From positions 1 to 64,000 of the forward strand of contig NZ_JACHZQ010000011.1 in assembly GCF_014193655.1 (NCBI RefSeq): a stretch of 64,000 bases of DNA. Direction: 5' to 3'. The notes under the pieces are model-generated. The model saw only the letters and a list, made by a program, of their open reading frames with translations, did not search any database and was not told the DNA's origin. Positions 7,728 through 16,015 of this stretch are shown in pieces. Numbering within the stretch: the stretch's first letter is position 1; each line of letters starts with the position of its first letter. A program made the position numbers and the translations under genes. The DNA is from Rhizobium sp. BK313 (GTDB taxonomy: Bacteria > Pseudomonadota > Alphaproteobacteria > Rhizobiales > Rhizobiaceae).

Positions 7728-8648
7728 ATGTCTGATCTATCGCCCCGAGTATCCGCGGACGGCTACCGGATCGCCATCAACCCCATTCAGTGGTTGGCAT
7801 CCGATGATGGCTTCCTGGACCGCAGCAAGGCGCCGCCGCTCGATGACTTCCTGGCGCAAATCAAACAGGCAGGCTTTCCCGCCGCCGTCATCACGATTCC
7901 TGCCGGTACATCGCTGGAGGACTACAAGGCCGCTTTCGAACGTGCCCGCATCCTACCGGGCCCGAGCTATTTCGGCATCCCGAGCCCCGAGGCGGAGGTG
8001 CCGCTCGAAAAAACCCTGGAGGAGGCAAAGCTTGCTGGTGGCCGGCAGGCCGCCTTGGGGGTCAAGGACATCTTCATCGCCGTTCACATGCCGCCGAAGC
8101 TGCGTCCGCGCGTCGACAAGCCGGCAATCGGTACGATGTTTGACCAAGCGCGGCTCGATTTCATCATCGACCAGCTCGGCAAGGCCGCCGAGGCGCTGAA
8201 AGCCGAAGGCGTGATGCCGGCCTTGCATCCGCATGTCGGAACCTGGATCGAGACCGAAAACGAGACGCGCCGGACGCTTGACGCCATCGGTCCGCGCACG
8301 CTGAATTTCGGCCCGGACAGCGGCCATCTTTCCTGGGCCGGCGCCGATGTGCTGGGCCTGTTCCGGTCTTATAAGGACCGCATCAGCATTATGCACGTCA
8401 AGGACATCAGGCTCGACATCCGCGACGCGGCGATCGCAGCCGGCAAAAGCTACCCGCAGACGGCGCTGGACGGCCTGTGGGTTGAACCGGGGATGGGCAA
8501 TCTCGACATCAAGGCCATGCTCGCCGAACTTGGTGCTGGTTTCGATGGTTGGATCGTCGCCGAAGTCGACCGGCCGACCATGCCGCCGTTGGAAAGTGCC
8601 ATCGTCTGCGCCAAATACCTGCGGGCATTGCGAAGGCCGGCGGTTTAA
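7728..8648 (+). CDS. Sugar phosphate isomerase/epimerase family TIM-barrel protein (IolE-like)
   Basis: A 306-residue protein of the xylose-isomerase-like TIM-barrel family, with a good ribosome site (GAAAGGAA) before ATG. Metal-ligand segments are visible: ALHPHVGTWIET, FGPDSGHLSWAG, IMHVKDIRLDIRD and a C-terminal WIVAEVDRP. This order (HxH, DxGH, HxKD, then Glu) matches inosose dehydratase IolE and related epimerases that use a divalent metal. With the upstream Gfo/Idh/MocA dehydrogenase it could form an oxidation-then-dehydration or isomerisation pair for a polyol or sugar. No other inositol genes are near, so iolE is not assigned. Confidence 0.75.
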   Translation: MSDLSPRVSADGYRIAINPIQWLASDDGFLDRSKAPPLDDFLAQIKQAGFPAAVITIPAGTSLEDYKAAFERARILPGPSYFGIPSPEAEVPLEKTLEEAKLAGGRQAALGVKDIFIAVHMPPKLRPRVDKPAIGTMFDQARLDFIIDQLGKAAEALKAEGVMPALHPHVGTWIETENETRRTLDAIGPRTLNFGPDSGHLSWAGADVLGLFRSYKDRISIMHVKDIRLDIRDAAIAAGKSYPQTALDGLWVEPGMGNLDIKAMLAELGAGFDGWIVAEVDRPTMPPLESAIVCAKYLRALRRPAV

Positions 8649-8692
8649 CCGCTGAAACGTTCGTCAAACGTGGTTTGAGAAAGAGATCAGCA

Positions 8693-8727
8693 GAAAAAAT
8701 CGCGGCAAGCTGGTGGAGCTTGTCGCG
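8693..8727 (-). terminator. Terminator of the efflux operon
   Basis: On the minus strand, arms CGCGACAAGCT and AGCTTGCCGCG form a stem of 11 positions with one mismatch and a five-base loop, followed by ATTTTTT. It lies 43 bases past the stop of the MFS gene and fits a rho-independent terminator. Confidence 0.7.
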
Positions 8728-8769
8728 ATCCAAGTTATGCTTTCAAGAGAAACCGGTGGTCGGGCCTGT

Positions 8770-10356
8770 TTAATGTGCGCCGGCTCCGCCTCCTTGCGCC
8801 TTGCGGGCAAAGAGCACCGCGACTGCCGCGATCGCCAGCAATACGCCGATGACTGCAAAGGTATCGCTGAAACCCATGATCAGCGCCTGCCGCTTGACGA
8901 TATTGCCAAGCGCAACGATTGCCTTCTGCTTAGCAAGAGCCTGGTCCGAGACGCCATGCGCCAGAAAATAATTGGTCATCTGCGTCAGCCGATCTCTCAC
9001 CTCTTCCCGCGACAACGTCACCGACTGGCCGATGATGTTGGAATGAAACTGCTCGCGTTTGGTAAGCACCGTACCCAGCGTCGCCGTGCCGACCGCGCCA
9101 CCAAGATTTCTCAGCATGTTCGTCAGGCCGGATGCGGCGGCGGCGTCCTTCGGCGCGATGAGGCCGGTGGTGATCGCCGTGACCGGGGTGATGACCATGG
9201 CCTGGCCGATGGCCCGCACGATGTTCGGAATCCAGAACTGATCGCCGGCGGTGTCCCCGGACAGCGTGACATTCATGAAGCAGCTAATCGCGAAGATGCT
9301 GATGCCGAGGAAGGCGATATAGCGGACGTCGAAGCGCTTCATCATCATCGGCACGAGCGGGATGAGTATCAGCTGCGGCAGGCCGGTCCAGGCAAGCACG
9401 TTGCCGATCTGCTCGGCATTGTAGCGCTGCACCTGGCCGAGATATTGCGGCAGGATGTAGACCGAACCGAACAATGCGAAGCCGACCAGGACATTGGACA
9501 GGACGCCGAGGCCAAAATTGCGTTGCTTCAACAGCCGCAGTTGCACGAGCGGCTTCTTGACCGTCAGTTCAATCCAGATGAAGGCGCTGAGAAACACGGC
9601 GGCGATGATGGCAAGGCGCAGGATGAAGGGGGATGAAAACCAATCGTCCTTGTTACCTTCTTCCAACACCGTCTGGAAGGCGGCGAGCCCGATTGCCATG
9701 GTGATAATGCCGGCCCAGTCGCCCTCTTTCAGCAGGCTCAGCCGCATCGGCTGCTTTTCCAACGTCGCGGCGAGCGCCACGACCATGATGGCGCTCGGAA
9801 ATGCATTGATGAAGAAAATCGTCTGCCAGCCGTAATTCTCCGTCAGGTAACCGCCAATGGTCGGACCGATGGCCGGAGCAAAGGTGACGGAAAGCGCGAA
9901 GATGGCAAGCCCCGTCGGCTGCTGGAATTTCGGCAGCTTGGTCAAAACCATGGTGAAGGCCATCGGGATCAAAATGCCGCCGGCAAAACCCTGCAGGCCG
10001 CGCATGGCGATCATCGACCCGAGATCATGCGTGAAGGCGCAGGCGATCGAGAACAGCGGAAACAGCACCGCGTTTACCAACATGTAGCGGCGAAACGAAA
10101 AGACAGTGCTGAAATAGGCGGTCAGCGGGATGACCACGATCTCGCCAATCAGATAGGAGGTCGATATCCAGGCGCCGTTATCGACGCCGGTGCCGATGCC
10201 GCCCTCGATGTCGAGCAGCGAGGCGTTGGTGATCTGGATATTCAGGATCGCCATGAAGGCGCCGATCATGCCGGCTAGGACGGCGATCCAATCTCTAAGG
10301 CTGGCGCCGGCTGGTTGGGGAACGGCGGTGGCGGAGGTGGCTGCGATGGTGGACAT
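8770..10356 (-). CDS. DHA2-family MFS multidrug efflux transporter (EmrB-like)
   Basis: A 528-residue membrane protein with about 14 predicted membrane segments, the size and layout of the EmrB/QacA (DHA2) family. Visible landmarks are the first segment after a short cytoplasmic start, ITNASLLDIEGGIG after segment 1, motif-like LPKFQQPTGLAIFALSVTFAPAIGP, and a C-terminal segment followed by a short Gly/Ala tail. It pairs with a membrane-fusion protein 26 bases upstream, as in EmrAB, to export drugs or metabolites across both membranes by proton exchange with an outer-membrane channel encoded elsewhere. The ribosome site is GAGGAG. Likely controlled by the TetR at 11706. Confidence 0.9.
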   Translation of the reverse strand: MSTIAATSATAVPQPAGASLRDWIAVLAGMIGAFMAILNIQITNASLLDIEGGIGTGVDNGAWISTSYLIGEIVVIPLTAYFSTVFSFRRYMLVNAVLFPLFSIACAFTHDLGSMIAMRGLQGFAGGILIPMAFTMVLTKLPKFQQPTGLAIFALSVTFAPAIGPTIGGYLTENYGWQTIFFINAFPSAIMVVALAATLEKQPMRLSLLKEGDWAGIITMAIGLAAFQTVLEEGNKDDWFSSPFILRLAIIAAVFLSAFIWIELTVKKPLVQLRLLKQRNFGLGVLSNVLVGFALFGSVYILPQYLGQVQRYNAEQIGNVLAWTGLPQLILIPLVPMMMKRFDVRYIAFLGISIFAISCFMNVTLSGDTAGDQFWIPNIVRAIGQAMVITPVTAITTGLIAPKDAAAASGLTNMLRNLGGAVGTATLGTVLTKREQFHSNIIGQSVTLSREEVRDRLTQMTNYFLAHGVSDQALAKQKAIVALGNIVKRQALIMGFSDTFAVIGVLLAIAAVAVLFARKAQGGGAGAH

Positions 10357-10382
10357 GGCTAGTACTCCTCATCTCTCACCGT

Positions 10383-11567
10383 TCACGCGCCATGGCCCTG
10401 GTCGGCCGTCTTGATGTCGATGCTCGGCTGCACGGACATGCCGGGGCGCAGGTCGCCGGACGTGGCGCTGTCGCCATCGAGCACGATCTTGACCGGGATG
10501 CGCTGCACGACTTTGGTGAAATTGCCAGTGGCATTATCCGGCGGCAGCAGTGCGAATTCCTGGCCGCTGGCAGGCGCCAGGCTGTCGACGTGGCCGTGAT
10601 AGACCCGGCCGGGGAACATATCGACTTCGATGTCGACTGGCTGGCCGGCATGCACGTCGGTCAATTGGGTTTCCTTGTAATTGGCTACGATATAGGCCGC
10701 CGACGTCGGCACCACGGACATCAATTGCGTGCCGGCCTGCACATATTGGCCGACGCGGAGCGTGCGGTTGCCGACGACGCCGTCGAGCGGTGCGGTGATC
10801 GTCGTGTAGGACAGATTGAGGTCGGCCTGGTTTTGGACGGCCTGGTCATGGGCGAGTATCGCTTTGGCCTGCGCCAGTTGGGCCTTCAACAGATCGACCT
10901 GCTTAGTCGTTGCCGCGAGCGACGCCGTATCACGATCGATTGCGGCGCGGGCGGCGGCGATCTGAGAGGCGGCCTGTTGTGCGGTTTGAACCGGCGCATA
11001 CCCGTTGACCGAGAGGCTCGCATAGCGCTTGTCATTCTGCTCGGCGAAGGTCTCGTTGGCCTTGTCGACATCGACGGTCGCCTGGGCAGCCGAAATCAAT
11101 GACTGCTGCATGTCGAGGGAAGCCTGCTTGGCCTCGACATCGGCTTGAGCGGCGGCAACATCGGCCTTGGCTTGATCGAGCGCCGTCTTGAAGTCGCGGT
11201 CATCGATGCGGGCGAGCACCTGCCCTGCCTTGACGCTCTGATTGTCGTTGACGACGACATCGGTGATATAGCCGGAAATCTTCGGCGCAATGGCGCTGTT
11301 GTCGGCCTGTACATAGGCATCGTCGGTCGATACCTGGAAGCGGCCGACCGTCCAATAGTTATGACCGTAATATGCGGCAGCGGCGATGACGACGAGCGCT
11401 GTGGCGCCGAGCAGGAACGATTTCCCCCGCTTCTTGGCGGCCGGCTTTTCCTCGGCGACGATACGCGCCAGTTCGACCGACAGATCCGGCTTGCCGGCGT
11501 CCATGGTCGGGGCCTCGGCGACCGGTGCCTGCTTATTGGCATTCAATACATGAACCTTGTTTTCCAC
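10383..11567 (-). CDS. HlyD/EmrA-family membrane fusion protein
   Basis: A 394-residue periplasmic adaptor. The start chosen is GTG at 11567, because AGGAGAG lies seven bases upstream; an in-frame ATG 17 codons earlier has no such site. A cytoplasmic N-terminus of about 50 residues is followed by one membrane anchor (about 51-67), a first lipoyl half (STDDAYVQADNSAIAPKISG), long coiled-coil helices with many Ala and Gln, a second lipoyl half (LDGVVGNRTLRVGQYVQAG) and a beta-barrel domain. The TDDAYV motif is typical of EmrA. First gene of the efflux operon, divergent from tetR. Confidence 0.88.
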   Translation of the reverse strand: MENKVHVLNANKQAPVAEAPTMDAGKPDLSVELARIVAEEKPAAKKRGKSFLLGATALVVIAAAAYYGHNYWTVGRFQVSTDDAYVQADNSAIAPKISGYITDVVVNDNQSVKAGQVLARIDDRDFKTALDQAKADVAAAQADVEAKQASLDMQQSLISAAQATVDVDKANETFAEQNDKRYASLSVNGYAPVQTAQQAASQIAAARAAIDRDTASLAATTKQVDLLKAQLAQAKAILAHDQAVQNQADLNLSYTTITAPLDGVVGNRTLRVGQYVQAGTQLMSVVPTSAAYIVANYKETQLTDVHAGQPVDIEVDMFPGRVYHGHVDSLAPASGQEFALLPPDNATGNFTKVVQRIPVKIVLDGDSATSGDLRPGMSVQPSIDIKTADQGHGA

Positions 11568-11651
11568 TGTTGTCTCTCCTGATGGGCCGATCGTCTTAGG
11601 AGGGCGGATGGCCCGCAAAAATTCCCGGTTGGGTATTTAGGAAACTTGATG

Positions 11652-11700
11652 TTTTCCAAAATATGCTCTATAAAATGGAAGTCAACAGGAATTTGGAAAA
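11652..11700. promoter_or_regulatory. Inverted repeat between efflux operon and tetR
   Basis: TTTTCCAAA at 11652-11660 and its exact complement TTTGGAAAA at 11692-11700 flank an AT-rich spacer in the 138-base gap between the divergent emrA-like and tetR genes. A further TGGAA lies at 11676-11680. The position fits an operator for the adjacent TetR controlling both directions; this is inference. Confidence 0.45.
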
Positions 11701-11705
11701 TCATC

Positions 11706-12353
11706 ATGGTCGAAATTCAATTAATTGAGAAGCGCCCACGCGGCAGACCTCAACTTCGCTGCGACGATGATACGAGAGGCTTGATCATCGAGGCTGCGGA
11801 CGTGCAATTCCGTGAAAACGGCTACGCGGCCGCAAGCATCAATGCGATCGCCCAGTCCGCCGGCGTCTCGACCAAGACGCTTTATCGGCTGTTTCCGACC
11901 AAGGCGGATCTGTTCTCAAGCATTGTTTCCGACCGCATAGGCCGGTTTTTCCTGGCGCTCGACCAGTCGATGCTGGCGACGATGGATTTGCGGCAGGGTT
12001 TGGAGCGACTGCTGACGGCCTACGGCATGCTCACAATGTCCGACGACACCGTCGACATGATGCGTCTTGTCATCGCGGAATCGGACCGCTTTCCGGAAAT
12101 CGCCACATCCTTCTATGAGACGGCGATTATCGGCTCGAACGCCGTCATGGAAAAATGGCTGACGACCCAGTGCGAACGCGGGCTCATCCGCCTGGAAGAC
12201 CCGCATATGGCCTCCGGCATGCTGCGTGGAATGATGATCATGGAGCCGCAGCGCGCCGCGATTCTGCGCCAGCTCCCTCCTCCGAACATTGCGGAGATCA
12301 GCCGGCGGGCGCGAATCTGCACGGAGGTGTTCCTGAAAGGCTGCCAGGTTTGA
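11706..12353 (+). CDS. TetR family regulator of the efflux operon
   Basis: A 215-residue TetR-family repressor. ATG at 11706 is chosen; an upstream in-frame start would add 20 residues of AT-rich leader. After a basic RPRGRPQ start the helix-turn-helix reads GYAAASINAIAQSAGVSTKT followed by LYRLFPTKADLF, the classical TetR pattern. The C-terminal ligand domain resembles the AefR/QacR type. It is divergent from the EmrAB-type pair, the usual arrangement for a local repressor relieved by an exported compound. Its stop is two bases from the stop of the convergent permease gene. Confidence 0.88.
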   Translation: MVEIQLIEKRPRGRPQLRCDDDTRGLIIEAADVQFRENGYAAASINAIAQSAGVSTKTLYRLFPTKADLFSSIVSDRIGRFFLALDQSMLATMDLRQGLERLLTAYGMLTMSDDTVDMMRLVIAESDRFPEIATSFYETAIIGSNAVMEKWLTTQCERGLIRLEDPHMASGMLRGMMIMEPQRAAILRQLPPPNIAEISRRARICTEVFLKGCQV

Positions 12354-12355
12354 AA

Positions 12356-13231
12356 TCAATCCTGGCGCGGATCGAGCGCGTCATTGAGGCCGTCACCAAG
12401 CAGGTTGAAGCCCATGACCAGTACGATGATCGCCACGCCCGGCCAGATTGGCATCCACGGCGCCTGCTGCAGGAATTGCCGCGCCGTATCGAGCATCGAA
12501 CCCCAGGATGGGTCCGGTGGGCGCTGACCAAGGCCGAGGAAGGCAAGGCTCGCTTCGGCGAGCACCGCCGTCGCCATGGTGATCGTCGCCTGCACGACGA
12601 CTGGCGCCAGGATATTCGGCATCACATAGACACCCATGATCTTGATATTGGGCACGCCGAGGAGCCGCGCCGCGGCTATATAGTCCTCGGTCTTGACAGT
12701 CAGCACTTGCCCACGCGTCAGACGGACAAAGATCGGCATCGCCGAAATGCCGATGGCGATCATCGCGTTTTCAAGGCTTGGATTGAGGAAGGTTGCAAAG
12801 GCGATCGCCAGCACCAGGAATGGGCAGGACAGCAGCGCGTCGGTGCAGCGCGAAATCACGACATCGACGAGACCACCAAAATAGCCGGATATCAGGCCGA
12901 GTGGCACGCCGATGACGATCGCGATCACTACGGAGACAAGACCGACAAGCAGCGAAGCACGAGCGCCGAAGATGACGCGAGAGAGGATATCTCGGCCGAG
13001 ATCGTCGGTGCCGAACCAATGCAGCGCCGAAGGCGCCTGTCGGACCGTAAGCCAGTTCGATACGTTCGGCGGGAACGGTGCGATGACAGGCGCAAGGATC
13101 GCGACGAACACAAAGAAAAGGACGATCAGGCCACCGATGATGGCGCTGGGCTGACTGAGGCAGCGCCGCAGTGCCGATTTACGATTGCCGGAGGCGGCGG
13201 GAATGGCGAGCGTGGCTTCGGTCGTGTTCAT
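12356..13231 (-). CDS. Peptide ABC transporter permease (DppC/GsiD type)
   Basis: A 291-residue inner-membrane permease with an N-terminal cytoplasmic stretch, six predicted membrane segments and the binding-protein-dependent transport signature near ISAMPIFVRLTRGQVL and AARLLGVPNIKIM, the EAA loop contacting the ATPase. The segment HWFGTDDLGRDILSR is diagnostic of DppC/OppC/GsiD proteins. It overlaps the previous permease gene by four bases (ATGA), so translation is coupled. It works with the permease at 13228, the binding protein at 14285 and probably the double ATPase at 18888. Confidence 0.9.
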   Translation of the reverse strand: MNTTEATLAIPAASGNRKSALRRCLSQPSAIIGGLIVLFFVFVAILAPVIAPFPPNVSNWLTVRQAPSALHWFGTDDLGRDILSRVIFGARASLLVGLVSVVIAIVIGVPLGLISGYFGGLVDVVISRCTDALLSCPFLVLAIAFATFLNPSLENAMIAIGISAMPIFVRLTRGQVLTVKTEDYIAAARLLGVPNIKIMGVYVMPNILAPVVVQATITMATAVLAEASLAFLGLGQRPPDPSWGSMLDTARQFLQQAPWMPIWPGVAIIVLVMGFNLLGDGLNDALDPRQD

Positions 13232-14169
13232 CCGCGCAACCTCGGGCTCAGAATGACATAGGCGATATCAGCGAAGAGATTGAGCAGCAGGAACATCGCC
13301 GACGAGCAGAGAACGACGGCCTGGACGACGGCATAGTCACGGCCGAACACACCGTCGACCACCATCTTGCCGAAGCCGGGAATGCCGAAGACCTGTTCGG
13401 TCAGCACCGCACCGGACAAAAGCTCGCCGAAATGCAGCGAACTGACGGTGACCACGGGGATCAAGCCGTTGCGCAGCACATGCCGGATGACGACGATGCG
13501 CTCCTTCAGGCCCTTGGCACGGGCGGTGCGCACATAATCCTGCCGGAGCGTCTGCAGCATGGAGCTGCGGGTATGACGCATGACGATGGCCGACGCCGCG
13601 GTCCCCAGGACGATGCTTGGCATCAGCATGTAACGCAGATTGTCGAGCGGAGAATCGAACAGACCGACATAGCCGCCGGAAGGCAGCCAGCCGAGCCGCA
13701 CCGCAAAGGCCAGGATCAGCATGATGCCGAGCCAGAAACTCGGAACCGAAAGACCAGCCAATCCGAGAATGCTGACACCATAATCGACCGGCGTGCCGCG
13801 CTTCAGCGCCGCGATGACACCAGCGGGAATGCCGATAACCAGCGCGAGGATCATCGCCATGACAGAAAGCTGGATAGTGACCGGCAATTTCTCGAGGATC
13901 ATCTCGCCGATCGGCAGCTTCGTGCGGATCGATAGCCCGAAATCGCCTTGCAGGATGCCCCAGAGCCAATGGACATATTGGGTGTAAAGCGGCTGATCCA
14001 GCATGTACTTATGCCGCAGGAAGTCGATGACGGCAGGATCGCGCTCTTCACCCGCCAGCGCAATCGCCGGATCGCCAGGCAGAAGCTTCAGCAGACCGAA
14101 GACCAGGATCGATACCAGCAACAAGGTTGGAATGGCGATCGCCAGGCGGCGCAAAATAAAAAGAAACAT
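13228..14169 (-). CDS. Peptide ABC transporter permease (DppB/GsiC type)
   Basis: A 313-residue permease beginning with the typical first membrane helix (LAIAIPTLLLVSILVFGLL), the LPGDPA motif of DppB/GsiC proteins, and the EAA loop around DYVRTARAKGLKERIVV. Six membrane segments are predicted. It heads the permease pair; the stop overlaps the next start. The 115-base gap from the binding-protein gene holds a palindromic repeat that probably lowers permease expression relative to the binding protein. Likely substrate is a small peptide or glutathione, from the neighbouring gamma-glutamyltransferase. Confidence 0.9.
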   Translation of the reverse strand: MFLFILRRLAIAIPTLLLVSILVFGLLKLLPGDPAIALAGEERDPAVIDFLRHKYMLDQPLYTQYVHWLWGILQGDFGLSIRTKLPIGEMILEKLPVTIQLSVMAMILALVIGIPAGVIAALKRGTPVDYGVSILGLAGLSVPSFWLGIMLILAFAVRLGWLPSGGYVGLFDSPLDNLRYMLMPSIVLGTAASAIVMRHTRSSMLQTLRQDYVRTARAKGLKERIVVIRHVLRNGLIPVVTVSSLHFGELLSGAVLTEQVFGIPGFGKMVVDGVFGRDYAVVQAVVLCSSAMFLLLNLFADIAYVILSPRLRG

Positions 14170-14183
14170 GGCTTTTCTCTTGC

Positions 14184-14230
14184 TGCATGATCCCGAAAGC
14201 TGCGATGCGGTCTTGGGACGAAATCATGCA
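14184..14230. repeat. Palindromic intergenic repeat (RPE-like)
   Basis: TGCATGAT at 14184-14191 and ATCATGCA at 14223-14230 form the outer arms of a 47-base hairpin, with inner TCCCGA and GGGACG stretches. The GCATGATCCCGAAA start resembles the small palindromic elements scattered through Rhizobiaceae genomes; that match is from memory. A second GC-rich stem (GCGCGG/CCGCGC) follows near 14248-14264. It sits between binding-protein and permease genes. Confidence 0.5.
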
Positions 14231-14284
14231 AAACCGGAAAAAGGATAGCGCGGCGGCCCCGCGCCATCCTCAGCGGATGATCGC

Positions 14285-15793
14285 TTATTTGGCAGGCTTG
14301 ACGCCCTGCAGGCGCAGGATGCCGTCCGGATAGATGGTGATGCCCGTCACATCGGCCCTCGATGCATAGAACCAGTTCGGGTGATAGAGCGGAATAGTCG
14401 GCAGGTCGGTCAAATAGATGTCCGTCGCCTTCTCGTAGAGCTGCTTGCGTGTTGCTTCATCCGATGCCTGGCGGGCGGAGACCAGCGTCTTGTCCATCTC
14501 CGGGTTCTTGTATTTGTTGACGTTCTGGCTGCCGTCGGAACCGAAGAAGGAATAAAGCGTCGGGTCCGGATCGGCACGGCCGCTCCAGTTGCCGATATAG
14601 GCCTGGAAGTCACCGGCAAGGTAGCGCTGCACGGCCGAGGCTGTCTCGAGAGGCAGCAGTTGCACGTCGAAGCCGGCTTCGCCCGCGAGAGACTGAATGA
14701 TCTGTGCCACGCGCCCGTCTGTCAGCGAGTTTTCATAGGTGATTTCCAGCTTCGGCGCGGGACCGCCGACTTCCGCGATCAGCGCCTTCGCCTTGTCGAC
14801 ATCGCGCGCCGGGATCGCGTGCGACTTGCTGTAGAAGGCGCTCGACGGCGGGATCATCTGATTATCGGGGATGAATTCGCCATTAAAAGCAACCTGGTTG
14901 ATGACGTTGCGATCGAGCGACAATTCCAGCGCCTTGCGCAGGCGGGGATCGGTGCCGAGTGGAGTCTTGGCCTTGTCGCCATTGCCGACATTGATCATCA
15001 GATGCGAGACGGCAAGACCGGGCGAGGAATGCAGCGCCAATTTGTTGTCCGAACGCACGGTGGCGAGGTCGGTCGGCGCGATACGCTCGGCGACTTCGAG
15101 ATCGCCAGCCTGCAGGCGCGACAGACGGACGGTCGAATCCGGAATATAGAGATACTGGATCTCGTCATAGCCGATGGCGCCGGCATTCCAGTAGCCAGCA
15201 TATTTGTCGAGGGTGATGGAGTCGCGCTGCTTGCGCGCCTTCAGCATGTAAGGACCGGAGCAGACCGGGTTGGCTGCGAACTCACCGCCCTTCTGAACGG
15301 CGGTCGGCGACACCATCATGCCGGCGCGGTCGCTGAGCACGGAGAGCAGCGGCGCGAACGGCGCCTTCAAATGAAAGATTACATGGGTCGGATCGACCAC
15401 CTCGACGGTGTCGATCGGCGCCAGCTCGGCTTTGCGGTTCGATTCCTTCAGCGTCTTCATGCGCTCGATGTTGAACTTGACGGCGGCAGCATCGAACGGT
15501 GTGCCATCCTGGAAGGTGACGCCGCTGCGCAGGGTGAAGGTAATGTCCGTACCCTTGTCGTTCCACGCCCAGGCGGTTGCGAGTTGCGGCACGATGTCGA
15601 GATTAGCGTTGATATCGACCAGCTTGTCACACATGGCGGCAAAAACGATACGGCCTGCATAGGTGCCGCTCGTTGCCGGATCGAGCGCATCCGGATCATC
15701 CTGCATTCCGACGCGCAATGTTGCTGCATGCGCGGATCCAATCGTCATGGCGATGGCCGACGCCATCATAAATGCCTTGATGGAAGTTCCCAT
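14285..15793 (-). CDS. Family 5 peptide-binding protein of an ABC importer
   Basis: A 502-residue periplasmic binding protein with a signal peptide (residues 1-23, ending SAHA) and a clear AAGGAGA ribosome site. The mature start LRVGMQDDPDALDPA, then LATAWAWND, FQDGTPFDAAAVKFNIERM and LSDRAGMMVSP, are hallmarks of the DppA/OppA/GsiB family (SBP family 5). It is the first gene of a minus-strand operon with two permeases, and divergent from a ROK regulator, gamma-glutamyltransferase and double ATPase. A close paralogue without transporter genes lies at 57560-59092. Glutathione or gamma-glutamyl peptides are plausible ligands from context only. Confidence 0.9.
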   Translation of the reverse strand: MGTSIKAFMMASAIAMTIGSAHAATLRVGMQDDPDALDPATSGTYAGRIVFAAMCDKLVDINANLDIVPQLATAWAWNDKGTDITFTLRSGVTFQDGTPFDAAAVKFNIERMKTLKESNRKAELAPIDTVEVVDPTHVIFHLKAPFAPLLSVLSDRAGMMVSPTAVQKGGEFAANPVCSGPYMLKARKQRDSITLDKYAGYWNAGAIGYDEIQYLYIPDSTVRLSRLQAGDLEVAERIAPTDLATVRSDNKLALHSSPGLAVSHLMINVGNGDKAKTPLGTDPRLRKALELSLDRNVINQVAFNGEFIPDNQMIPPSSAFYSKSHAIPARDVDKAKALIAEVGGPAPKLEITYENSLTDGRVAQIIQSLAGEAGFDVQLLPLETASAVQRYLAGDFQAYIGNWSGRADPDPTLYSFFGSDGSQNVNKYKNPEMDKTLVSARQASDEATRKQLYEKATDIYLTDLPTIPLYHPNWFYASRADVTGITIYPDGILRLQGVKPAK

Positions 15794-15903
15794 AAATTAT
15801 CTCCTTGTGGCGTACCCCTATGAGACCGGCCCGCCTGCCCAGATTTTATACAGCCATAAGTGATGCATGGTTTTTTGCGATTGTAAAGTATCCTGACTAA
15901 AGA

Positions 15904-15913
15904 TTTGATCAAA
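15904..15913. promoter_or_regulatory. Palindrome TTTGATCAAA between divergent operons
   Basis: A perfect 10-base palindrome in the 222-base AT-rich gap between the binding-protein gene (minus) and the ROK regulator gene (plus). It is a reasonable operator candidate for the ROK protein, but short palindromes occur by chance in AT-rich DNA. Confidence 0.3.
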
Positions 15914-16015
15914 CTATGGGCGGCGATTAAAAATCCACCATTTATACCGAAAATTCTCCTTGACGCCTCTCTTCCGTTCGGTAGTTTGTTCTCAAAACTG
16001 ACAAAAAATTAGGCC

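Noticed and set aside
14381-15823. 480-codon plus-strand open frame opposite the peptide-binding protein gene
   Set aside because: Its sequence is the complement of a clear binding protein with signal peptide and ribosome site; rich in Arg, Gly and Val without motifs.
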